Positions 16,006 to 23,107 of a stretch of DNA of 38,907 nucleotides are shown here, piece by piece; positions within the stretch are counted from its first letter, which is position 1, and every line of letters starts with the position of its first letter. Made by a program: the position numbers and the translations under genes. The notes below the pieces were generated by a model, which saw only the letters and a list, made by a program, of their open reading frames with translations, was not told the origin of the DNA and ran no database searches. Source of the stretch: an uncultured Bacteroidales bacterium. Its GTDB lineage: Bacteria > Bacteroidota > Bacteroidia > Bacteroidales > P3. The stretch lies in assembly GCA_900318175.1 (NCBI GenBank), contig ONJQ01000033.1:1-38907 (forward strand). Reading direction: 5' to 3'.

Positions 16006-16773
16006 ATGCTGAACTTTTTCCGTTATCGAGGGGAACACAGAGAATTCTACCTTTTCTTTAAAAACATGCTGGGGTTCACCCCCCGCAACACCCAGTTGTA
16101 CCAGATTGCCTTTATCCACAAGTCGAAATCGCTGGACATGGGCAAAGGCCGTCGCGTCAACAACGAGCGTCTCGAATACCTTGGCGACGCCGTGCTCAGC
16201 GCCATCGTGGCTGAATTCCTCTATAAGAAATACCCCAGCCAGGGCGAAGGCTACCTGACCGAAATGCGCTCCAAACTCGTCAGCCGTGCCAACCTCAACA
16301 AGCTGGCTCAAAAGATAGGCCTCTCCCAGCTCATCCAGTACAACCGCGAATCGCAGGGCATCTTCAAATCCATCGACGGCGACACCTTCGAGGCCCTCGT
16401 CGGTGCCATCTACCTCGAAAAAGGCTACAACTTCACCCGCCACGTGGTTATCGACAAAATCATCAACATCCACCTCGACGTCGACGCCATGGCCCACACC
16501 GAATGGAACTTCAAAAGCAAACTCATAGACTGGGGCCAGAAGAACCACAAGAAAATCAGTTTCGAGGTTGAACGCACCTTTATTCAAGGCAAGGAGAGCC
16601 GACGGCACTACGATGTACGCGTGAAAGTGGACGATACTCCCGCCGAACACGCCATCGAATACTCCATCAAGGCCGCCGAACAGCTCGCCGCTGAAAAGAC
16701 CTACAAAAAATACCAGGAGCAAGGCATCATCCCGCCCCATACCGAAGAATCCTCCGTCCCGGGTACCCATTAA
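16006..16773 (+). CDS. rnc: ribonuclease III
   Basis: RNase III cuts double-stranded RNA in rRNA processing and mRNA decay. The 255-residue protein has the nuclease signature NERLEYLGDAVLSAIVAEFL (about residues 44-63), and the second metal-binding stretch DGDTFEALVGAIYLEKG. A C-terminal double-stranded RNA-binding domain follows, from about 165 (KSKLIDWGQKNHKKISFEVE) to the ordinary KAAEQLAAEKTYKK. All acidic active-site residues appear present. The acpP-fabF-rnc order is conserved in Bacteroidota and the 2-nt spacing implies coupled expression. Confidence 0.95.
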   Translation: MLNFFRYRGEHREFYLFFKNMLGFTPRNTQLYQIAFIHKSKSLDMGKGRRVNNERLEYLGDAVLSAIVAEFLYKKYPSQGEGYLTEMRSKLVSRANLNKLAQKIGLSQLIQYNRESQGIFKSIDGDTFEALVGAIYLEKGYNFTRHVVIDKIINIHLDVDAMAHTEWNFKSKLIDWGQKNHKKISFEVERTFIQGKESRRHYDVRVKVDDTPAEHAIEYSIKAAEQLAAEKTYKKYQEQGIIPPHTEESSVPGTH

Positions 16774-16900
16774 ACCCAAATGACCGATTGGTGTTAAATC
16801 GACATGGTTCTGTAATGCAGACTAAAAGCATTCGAACAATTATTAATCTATAATAAATCAAATATTTTTATTATCTTAGCATTCGATAATTCATCAATAT

Positions 16901-17080
16901 ATGGAATCGGTAGTTCGTACAAAAAATGCAATATCAATGAATTTGCCCAACGTCAATGATGGGCGTAATGCGGTGAGCGACATTCCCGAAGGGTATATGT
17001 CTCTTGATAAATTCGGAGAATTGTTCCATCGTAAACTTGACGAAGCCTATGCGAAGCTACAAAGTGATAGTGAGCAATGA
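16901..17080 (+). CDS. type II antitoxin-like protein
   Basis: The 59-residue product reads MESVVRTKNAISMNLPNVND at the start and ends DKFGELFHRKLDEAYAKLQS plus DSEQ. It is small and acidic at the C-terminus, and it overlaps the start of a ParE/RelE-like toxin by 32 nt, which is why an antitoxin role is inferred. No DNA-binding motif is certain. Two copies of AGCATTCGA (16827-16835 and 16878-16886) flank the likely promoter region and may be operator sites. Because the toxin is broken, the antitoxin would have no active partner here. Confidence 0.6.
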   Translation: MESVVRTKNAISMNLPNVNDGRNAVSDIPEGYMSLDKFGELFHRKLDEAYAKLQSDSEQ

Positions 17081-17356
17081 TGCAGTCAACGACCTTGATG
17101 CCATTGCTGACTATATTGCACACCGTTACAAATCGACAAGTGGCACAATTTCGTAAACCGAATCCTTGGGCAATTGGAATCACTGACCTATTTTGCAGAA
17201 ACCTTTCAAACCAGTCGTTTCTTTGTAGCGAGGCAAATCCACCCCTTGGCAAAGACAATGAACATCATACACCATCGTTGGACTGTCATATTCCATATTG
17301 AGGGTAATTTTGTAATAGTAGACAGAATCATCCACTCAAGCAGGATGTCACAATAA
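17049..17356 (+). pseudogene. ParE/RelE-family toxin, frameshifted
   Basis: Translation from ATG 17049 gives MRSYKVIVSNDAVNDLDAIA, then DYIAHRYKSTSG, and stops at 17154. In the next frame, from about 17146, it continues NFVNRILGQLESLTYFAETF, then ARQIHPLAKTMNIIHHRWTV, IFHIEGNFVIVDRIIHSSRM and SQ to a stop at 17354. Joined, these make a 102-residue ParE-type ribosome/gyrase-directed toxin fold with the usual VIVDRIIHSSR ending. The total, 308 nt, is one short of a multiple of three. One missing base in the GTGGCAC run near 17140-17145 explains it. Either the toxin is inactivated or the base was lost in sequencing. Confidence 0.75.
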
Positions 17357-17357
17357 C

Positions 17358-17396
17358 GAAGTCCCTGCCATGCAGGCAGGGACTTCCGTTTTCTTA
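17358..17396 (+). terminator. terminator after the toxin-antitoxin pair
   Basis: GAAGTCCCTGCC and GGCAGGGACTTC form a 12-bp perfect stem with a 5-nt loop, followed by CGTTTTCTTATT. It begins 1 nt after the toxin stop. Confidence 0.8.
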
Positions 17397-17441
17397 TTCA
17401 GCAATTTCTTCCTTGGTGCTTTATCACAGCCTAAATATCGG

Positions 17442-18449
17442 TCATGTCTTTTCTTCCCTTGAATACAAATCGGGGTAGCGTGCTTCGAGGTATTCCGCGA
17501 GGCCGTCGGGCATCTGGCTGCGCATGATGGCCAGCAGGTCGTTGTAGTTGTAGGCATAGTTCGGCAACACAAAGTACTGCCAAATCATTTCATCGAAACT
17601 GGCAGTCGAGCGGAAGCGTGCCAATAAATTGATATAGTTCATTGTCCTGATGCTGGGAGCAGTCCTGGTCTCAAAGTCTGCACCAAGGATGTAAACGAGA
17701 TTGGAATACTTAATATTCAACACCGCTCTCTGCAATTGTTGTGCCACTTCAGGTTCGATGAATTCATTGAGAGTTAGCATCTCGGCCATTGCATAATTGC
17801 TTTGTTGCAAATTAGTGACAGCTATCAGATGTTTCACCATTTGTGCTATGCCTTTGTTGTATGCATGTTCAACATTCTGAAAGTTCTTGATGTACTCAAT
17901 GAACTCTTTCTCGAAGTGGTTATTGTAATAACTCTCAGACTTAGTGTATGCTTCTGCAAATTTAGCAGGGCCGTAGTCGATGTATTCCGTCATCACTGGT
18001 TTGAAACACAAAATACTGTGGCAATCATCGTTTACCAGGACCACTTCCATCTGCTCCGAAGTGTCGGGGTTTGACTTCAATACAGGCATCCTTACCATAA
18101 AGTAAACCTTATCGTATGTTTTGCCGTCAGAGAAGTGCAACTGATGTTCGGGGCTAATCCAATGGAAGAAGTTGTAAGCCAATATCGCTGACGAGTCAAC
18201 GGCATAGGCTTTGGGCGGAATCTCATTCCCTGCTATCTCTGTTGGAGTAAAAACACTTTTTTCGCCAACATTGAACATCCGATAGAACTTTCCGTCAGGC
18301 ATCATCGCCTCACGACCCCCAGGATAGATACCGTCTAAGTAACTCGGCAAATAGCCTTTCTCATCGGGCTTGGCTGTCAAGACGGGTGAATTCATCAGAG
18401 CAATCCTCCATGCTGGCTCTTTCGGTGTGATTTGAAGGTTACGTTTCAT
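17442..18449 (-). CDS. uncharacterised protein, possibly PD-(D/E)XK-related
   Basis: I do not recognise this 335-residue protein with confidence. It starts MKRNLQITPKEPAWRIALMN and has a conserved-looking SSAILAYNFFHWISP (about 86-100). A segment follows, EVVLVNDDCHSILCFKPVMT (about 135-154), that resembles the beta-hairpin of PD-(D/E)XK nucleases (D/E...ExK). The position expected to be Glu is Cys (C-F-K), so the site would be degenerate if the fold is right. The remainder is helical and ends in an Asn/Tyr-rich region. No signal peptide or membrane segment is seen. It stands next to a clearer nuclease-like gene and a broken toxin-antitoxin pair, pointing to a defence-type neighbourhood. Confidence 0.7.
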   Translation of the reverse strand: MKRNLQITPKEPAWRIALMNSPVLTAKPDEKGYLPSYLDGIYPGGREAMMPDGKFYRMFNVGEKSVFTPTEIAGNEIPPKAYAVDSSAILAYNFFHWISPEHQLHFSDGKTYDKVYFMVRMPVLKSNPDTSEQMEVVLVNDDCHSILCFKPVMTEYIDYGPAKFAEAYTKSESYYNNHFEKEFIEYIKNFQNVEHAYNKGIAQMVKHLIAVTNLQQSNYAMAEMLTLNEFIEPEVAQQLQRAVLNIKYSNLVYILGADFETRTAPSIRTMNYINLLARFRSTASFDEMIWQYFVLPNYAYNYNDLLAIMRSQMPDGLAEYLEARYPDLYSREEKT

Positions 18450-18573
18450 AAAGTTATAAGATAATAGCTATTTATTATTTCTAAACACTGTGTCTATTTG
18501 CAATTTGGATTTTTCAAGAATACTTTGACCTGAAGAATATCCCCATCTCTTATGTCGTTTCAATGTAATATTT

Positions 18574-19287
18574 TTAATGAGAAGAAAAAGCGTCAATGAA
18601 GATGGGGTCAAGAATGTATTTTTTCAGTTCCTCATTCTGATTAATCTGCAATTCTTCATATTCTTTTTCTATTGCTTGCACAAACACAGCTTCGTTCACA
18701 ACATTATAATTCCTCTCTTGGATATACCCATTCTTGAAACCATTAATGAAATAGATATAACATAGCTTTGCATTAATTTTTATGATGCTATTACAGAAGT
18801 ATACGAATGCCAATCGATTAGCCAGTTGGTAATATCTTGATTTAGCCCATTTCTTAGCAAGTTCCATATCCTTACAGGTTAAGTAAAATGCATTGATTAT
18901 TTTATTTATACTTTTTTCTCCTGCATTTGTCCCTTCAGATTTCATTTCATCAAGGTGAGCTTTTGCCTCAACCAAATACAAAATATTATCTTGCCAAAAG
19001 ACACCATCCCAGTTTTGTGATGAACCTTTTTGTGGCCAAAATTTCACCCATTCATCTTGTATGAATTTTAGTTTTCCTTGAGTATTTTTGTGATGTCCAA
19101 AAAACTTTATTCCTTCGTATTCTCCATCGAGAGAGTGTCTTTTGGTTGAAACTGGATAGTCCATCCACTCGATTGGAGAATCACTCTTTGTAGCCTCTTT
19201 GATTTTGGAATCAAGGAAATTGCGATGATGTCCTAAATAACGCAGCAGTTGATATTCGCTGCCATAACCTAATGCCATTTCTGCCAT
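18574..19287 (-). CDS. putative PD-(D/E)XK nuclease-like protein
   Basis: The 237-residue AT-rich gene encodes a protein beginning MAEMALGYGSEYQLLRYLGH. The core QNWDGVFWQDNILYLVEAKA holds D94, E107 and K109, the spacing of the PD-(D/E)XK active site (D-x12-E-x-K), with a possible upstream Glu at residue 11. A helical C-terminal half follows (AKKWAKSRYYQLANRLAFVY). Such small nucleases occur in restriction and other defence loci, but substrate and partners are unknown. It is transcribed from a strong promoter 200 bp upstream with a structured leader. Codon use is AT-rich relative to the envelope genes beside it, suggesting acquisition. Confidence 0.7.
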   Translation of the reverse strand: MAEMALGYGSEYQLLRYLGHHRNFLDSKIKEATKSDSPIEWMDYPVSTKRHSLDGEYEGIKFFGHHKNTQGKLKFIQDEWVKFWPQKGSSQNWDGVFWQDNILYLVEAKAHLDEMKSEGTNAGEKSINKIINAFYLTCKDMELAKKWAKSRYYQLANRLAFVYFCNSIIKINAKLCYIYFINGFKNGYIQERNYNVVNEAVFVQAIEKEYEELQINQNEELKKYILDPIFIDAFSSH

Positions 19288-19354
19288 AATACTTGTTTAT
19301 TAATTTGTTACGCCTACTCTTTGCTGCAGTTTTCGGTTTCCCTGCAAGACCTCT

Positions 19355-19435
19355 TCAAAAAGGAGAGGCCTCTGCTATATTAATACGAAGAGGTTTCTTC
19401 AACATCGGCCATTTTGCCCAAAAAGTTTTCAACAT
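19355..19435 (-). CDS. possible 26-codon leader ORF
   Basis: In the leader of the PD-(D/E)XK-like gene an AAGGAGAGG lies 10 nt before an ATG at 19435. The frame reads MLKTFWAKWPMLKKPLRINI plus AEASPF and stop. It contains two Trp codons and runs through the 5' part of an inverted repeat (ACCTCTTC/GAAGAGGT). A regulatory upstream ORF is possible; chance is not excluded. Confidence 0.25.
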   Translation of the reverse strand: MLKTFWAKWPMLKKPLRINIAEASPF

Positions 19436-19485
19436 TTGTTAATAACCTCTCCTTTCTACAGGTCAAAAAAATAGTTTTGATAGTG

Positions 19486-19515
19486 CAAAGATACATCTTT
19501 TTTCTCAATCAGCAA
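19486..19515 (-). promoter_or_regulatory. promoter of the PD-(D/E)XK-like gene
   Basis: On the minus strand TTG (19515-19513), 19 bp including an A6 tract, then TATCTTTG (19493-19486) followed by C. This is a full match to the Bacteroidota consensus with a leader of about 190 nt. Confidence 0.7.
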
Positions 19516-19542
19516 TCTTTTTTGAATATCCAATCTCTAACC

Positions 19543-21648
19543 CTACCACTTCAACCTCATCTGTATCCTCCATTGCTGGCGGTGGTTGGCGTCTATCTGT
19601 TCGTAGCTTGAGCCGAAGGTCTCTTTGTCGGTGTAGACGGTGAGGCCGTATTTGAAGCCGATGTTCCAGTTGGGCGTGATGTCGTACCGCAGCAGCAGGT
19701 AGACCCTGCACCCTTCGTTCTGATAGAGCGCACCGCTATACTGGTATATGAAATCGCTCTCAGCAGCATAGAGGCGGGCTTCATAGTCATTCACATCAAA
19801 CAGGGCCACCCGCCCCGCCACCATCAAGGGTAGCGCACTGGGGCAGTACTGCACGTCTTGGTAGAAAAGAAGCCCTCTGTCGGCCTCGGTCACGTCGCCA
19901 TGATAGTGGGCATACCCCACCCGCGAAACGAGCCTCCACGGGCCTGTTTTGTACTCCACGTCGGCCAGCACCTGGTGGCGGTAGGTCTGCTCCAGCAGAT
20001 AGGCTCCATCCACCATCTGCGAGGGCGTGACGTTTCGTCCGCGCGTCTTGAAACGGTAACGCACGCGACAGGACAGCCCTTTGACCCACGCCGAGGCCTT
20101 CGACAGCACAAGGCGGCAGTCATAGCCCCGACTGGGGGCGTAGACCAGATATTTGGCATGGGGAAAAAAGAACATATCCCCTGTCAGTGCCGCCTCGACA
20201 CCCCACGGCAGCCGTCCCTGGTAGCAGACCGTCGCGCCCAGCTCGTTTTGCGGGGCACTCCCCTGCCCCGCCGCATTGGCGTGGAGATTATGGTATGTGG
20301 GGCTGTAATACCGCAGCAGACCACTGACGCGATGGTTGTTGTTGATAAAGAACTCAGCACCTGCCAACACTGCAGGGCTCACATTCATCGCCACCGTGTC
20401 AGAGGAACGGTTGGCACACACCGCCGCCTCGCCAAACCACAACAGACGGCTGGCTCGGTATACAAAGTCCACACCCACATTGGCGTTATTGTCGCCGCTG
20501 AAATAGTTGCCGTTATAGACATTCTTGAGGGGGATGATGGCTTTGTCCAACCGTGTCACTGCGCCTGTCATGCCCACGCGCAGCCCTCCCGTCCTGTATT
20601 CTAAGCGACCGCCGTAGAGCAACTCTCCCAACTGCCCTTTCTTGTTCCGCTCGGTCTCCGTGCGGTGATAGCCGGAGTTGTAGAGGCTCTGCACATGGCC
20701 GGCATCGCTGACAGCGGAGCGGGGCAGGGTTGCGTCGCAGTCCCTGTAGGAGAGGAAGAGTGTTGTGTTCCAGCTTTCGCCCAATGCCACTGTGGCTGCC
20801 CCGCCATGCAGAAAACCATACTCGGTAAAGGCTCCGTTGGGACGGATGCCCTGCGCATAGCGGCCAATGCTGGTGCCCACCGTTGTGCGGGGGCCGAATC
20901 CGGACCAAAGGGTGAGCCCCTGCCCAAACTGCAAGTGGTATTGCCCAACAGCCAGCCGTTTGACGTAGACCCCTTGCCGCTGCTTGCCGTCGCGAGTCCA
21001 GCGTCCCAAATCGTTAATCAGAAGACTGTAGCCATAGAAGTCGAAGCCCTGTTTCTGACTTCCACTGAAGAGGGCTTCGCCCGGGTCTTTGTCGGCCGAA
21101 AGCTGCAGCTGCACCCGGTCTCCGTACTTGTAGCGGTAGCGCCACATCAGCCTCATATCGTTGCCCTCGTATTTATCCTCCTTGTATCCTCTGGCCTTCT
21201 CCATGGTCCCCCCTGCACCAATCACCATGTTGCTCCGGCCTTTGGTCCAGAGGTCTCTCCAGGTGAGGGCATGCAGCTCGTCGCAGGGAGCTGCCATCAC
21301 CACGGGCCTCAGCAGTTCGACCGTAGTGCTGTCGAAACCGTTTATCGCATACAGTTCCTCTATGCTCAGCACCCTCCCCGTCATCCTGACATAAGCTCTC
21401 AGCCGTTCGCGCTGCACATCGCTCACAAAGGGGAATGCCGACAGGAGGTCGGCAGTGTCGTTGAGGTTGGCCGGTGATTCGGCATAAAGTTCGTAAAGCT
21501 CAAGCAGTTCATCCACTGCCTCGTCCTCACCTTCGTCCGTCAGCAACTCAATATACTGCTGCCACACTTCGGGCAGCACCTCTTGTGCGATGCCCCAAAG
21601 GGGGCTGAGCACCATCAGAGCCAACGCCAACCAGCATTTCTTCGTCAT
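19543..21648 (-). CDS. helix-hairpin-helix domain outer-membrane beta-barrel protein
   Basis: The 701-residue protein has a signal peptide (MTKKCWLALALMVLSPLWGI, cleavage near AQ). An acidic N-terminal region of about 60 residues follows. Next are two ComEA-like helix-hairpin-helix units (LLSAFPFVSDVQRERLRAYV and VLSIEELYAINGFDSTTVEL). The remaining 550 residues are rich in aromatic and alternating polar residues with many RYRYKYG/QLQLSAD-type strands, ending QQWRIQMRLKW with a terminal aromatic, as barrels do. Proteins of this design are widespread in Bacteroidota and uncharacterised; the HhH part may bind DNA or be structural. It overlaps the upstream hydrolase gene by 4 nt (ATGA) as the last gene of a three-gene operon. 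Confidence 0.85.
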   Translation of the reverse strand: MTKKCWLALALMVLSPLWGIAQEVLPEVWQQYIELLTDEGEDEAVDELLELYELYAESPANLNDTADLLSAFPFVSDVQRERLRAYVRMTGRVLSIEELYAINGFDSTTVELLRPVVMAAPCDELHALTWRDLWTKGRSNMVIGAGGTMEKARGYKEDKYEGNDMRLMWRYRYKYGDRVQLQLSADKDPGEALFSGSQKQGFDFYGYSLLINDLGRWTRDGKQRQGVYVKRLAVGQYHLQFGQGLTLWSGFGPRTTVGTSIGRYAQGIRPNGAFTEYGFLHGGAATVALGESWNTTLFLSYRDCDATLPRSAVSDAGHVQSLYNSGYHRTETERNKKGQLGELLYGGRLEYRTGGLRVGMTGAVTRLDKAIIPLKNVYNGNYFSGDNNANVGVDFVYRASRLLWFGEAAVCANRSSDTVAMNVSPAVLAGAEFFINNNHRVSGLLRYYSPTYHNLHANAAGQGSAPQNELGATVCYQGRLPWGVEAALTGDMFFFPHAKYLVYAPSRGYDCRLVLSKASAWVKGLSCRVRYRFKTRGRNVTPSQMVDGAYLLEQTYRHQVLADVEYKTGPWRLVSRVGYAHYHGDVTEADRGLLFYQDVQYCPSALPLMVAGRVALFDVNDYEARLYAAESDFIYQYSGALYQNEGCRVYLLLRYDITPNWNIGFKYGLTVYTDKETFGSSYEQIDANHRQQWRIQMRLKW

Positions 21649-22619
21649 GGGATGCTCACTATTACGGGCAGGTGGTCACTGAACCCTCCCCAATATTTCA
21701 TGGCGGTGTAGGTCCTGAATGGCTTCTGGCCCAAGTATCTCTCATCGTCCACCAGTAGGAAGTCTGCCCTCATCACCTCCACCTTCAAATAGCGGTTGGC
21801 CACAATATGGTCGATGCACGACCACTGACCCTGGTACTTGTAGGTCCCCTCGCCCTTTGGCACCTGACACATCAAGTCGTAGAATCCACTTCCATTGCGG
21901 CTCTTCCCGCCAAAGCCCAGACCCACACGAACTGCCTCCTCCTCGCTGGCGGCATTCAGGTCGCCCATGGCAAGCACCAGAGCCGACGGATGGCTGTGCT
22001 GCAGACTGTCCAACAGTGCGGAGAGCCGTAGGGCAATAGCCATGCGGTGTTTGTCGGCTTCGGCACCTCCGCGTTTCGAGGGCCAGTGGTTCACCAACAG
22101 GTAGCAGGTGTCGCCCGGTGCGGCGCCTCCCTTCAACACTCCGCCCACCAACAGGATGTCGCGGGTGTAGAAACCCCTCAGCGTGTCCGACACCACGATG
22201 GGCCTTGACTCCAACACCTCGAAGCCATCCCTCCAGTAAAGCAGGGCACAGTCCATACCCCGCTGGTCTGGCGACTCGTAATGCACAAACTCGTAGCCAA
22301 AACGGCGCAGCGGCGTGCCGCGGCATAGATCGCGCAGCACGTGGTCATTCTCCACCTCGGCCAGGCCTATTGCCACAGGCCAGTGCATGGCGGCTATCGT
22401 CTTGTAGATCTTGTTGAGCTTGTCGCGGTAGCGGCGTTGGGTCCAGTGGTTCTCCCCCTCGGGAGTGAAGGCAAGGTCGTTCTTCAGCGTGTCGTGCCGC
22501 GTGTCGAAGAGGTTCTCCACATTCCAGAAGGCTATCGTCCAGCGTGCGTCCTCCTGCCCCCAAAGCATGGACGGGAGTAGAAAGAGAAGAATGGTGAAAA
22601 CCGAACGGCACGTTTTCAT
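21645..22619 (-). CDS. exported endonuclease/exonuclease/phosphatase (EEP) family protein
   Basis: The 324-residue protein has a signal peptide (MKTCRSVFTILLFLLPSMLW, cleavage near GQ). The EEP metal-hydrolase motifs follow in order: FWNVENLFD with the first Asn, GLAEVEN with the catalytic Glu, NHWPSKRGG, GDLNA with Asp-Asn, CIDHI, and the closing SDHLPV with the catalytic His. This fold covers DNase I-like nucleases and phosphodiesterases; the substrate cannot be told. Export places it in the periplasm or outside. It is sandwiched with 4-nt overlaps between a membrane protein and an HhH barrel, hinting at joint work on extracellular nucleic acid or phosphate scavenging (inference). Confidence 0.9.
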   Translation of the reverse strand: MKTCRSVFTILLFLLPSMLWGQEDARWTIAFWNVENLFDTRHDTLKNDLAFTPEGENHWTQRRYRDKLNKIYKTIAAMHWPVAIGLAEVENDHVLRDLCRGTPLRRFGYEFVHYESPDQRGMDCALLYWRDGFEVLESRPIVVSDTLRGFYTRDILLVGGVLKGGAAPGDTCYLLVNHWPSKRGGAEADKHRMAIALRLSALLDSLQHSHPSALVLAMGDLNAASEEEAVRVGLGFGGKSRNGSGFYDLMCQVPKGEGTYKYQGQWSCIDHIVANRYLKVEVMRADFLLVDDERYLGQKPFRTYTAMKYWGGFSDHLPVIVSIP

Positions 22620-23047
22620 GGGTGTCGCTCTTTGTCTGCGTGGTTGCGGATATGCTCCACCATGCCGATGGCCTCTTCCATATCAGTATCCATCAGGACA
22701 TGGAGAAACTCATGTCCCGGCAGCGTGGTGCGTACTATCACTTGATAGCATTCTCCAGGACCGAAGTCGTTGGAGTTGTTGCACGTCACGTCCGCAATGC
22801 TGCCGTATGGCACTTGGATGCCCGCCAAAACCATAAAGTCTTCATAGAAAAGCAAGGGCATGTCGCGTGTCCACAGCATCTGCTGGGGCTCGCCATAGCG
22901 TGCTACCATCGCCTCGCCATACTCCTCGCGCCGCAGCTCCAGTGTCTCATTGACTTTTGGCTCTACCCGTTTCTTGCTCCACCAAAAGGCTGCTATGGGC
23001 AGCAAGGTGAGCAAAGCCAGTAAGGCGTTTTCCAAAAAGTCAGACAT
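22616..23047 (-). CDS. small membrane-anchored protein of unknown function
   Basis: The 143-residue product starts MSDFLENALLALLTLLPIAA, with one N-terminal membrane segment (about 7-24) followed by basic WWSKKR. The remaining 115 residues look like a small soluble domain (YGEPQQMLWTRDMPLLFYED, VPYGSIADVTCNN). I know no function. It is first in the operon with the EEP hydrolase and HhH barrel, overlapping the former by 4 nt. Confidence 0.75.
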   Translation of the reverse strand: MSDFLENALLALLTLLPIAAFWWSKKRVEPKVNETLELRREEYGEAMVARYGEPQQMLWTRDMPLLFYEDFMVLAGIQVPYGSIADVTCNNSNDFGPGECYQVIVRTTLPGHEFLHVLMDTDMEEAIGMVEHIRNHADKERHP

Positions 23048-23067
23048 AAGCAGTGGCTATTGGTAAT

Positions 23068-23100
23068 GTGCGGCGGCGGGCGTTCCGCCCGCCGCCGCAC
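23068..23100. terminator. GC-rich perfect hairpin between two minus-strand genes
   Basis: GTGCGGCGGCGGGCG and CGCCCGCCGCCGCAC are 15-bp perfect arms around a 3-nt loop. It lies in the 60-bp gap after the phosphohexomutase stop and before the membrane-protein operon. No T-tract follows on either strand, so it may be an mRNA-stabilising or REP-like element rather than a terminator. Confidence 0.6.
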
Positions 23101-23107
23101 TTGATAG

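Noticed and set aside
15523-16779. 418-codon open frame on the minus strand
   Set aside because: It spans antisense across fabF and rnc, both certain genes, and shows no family features.
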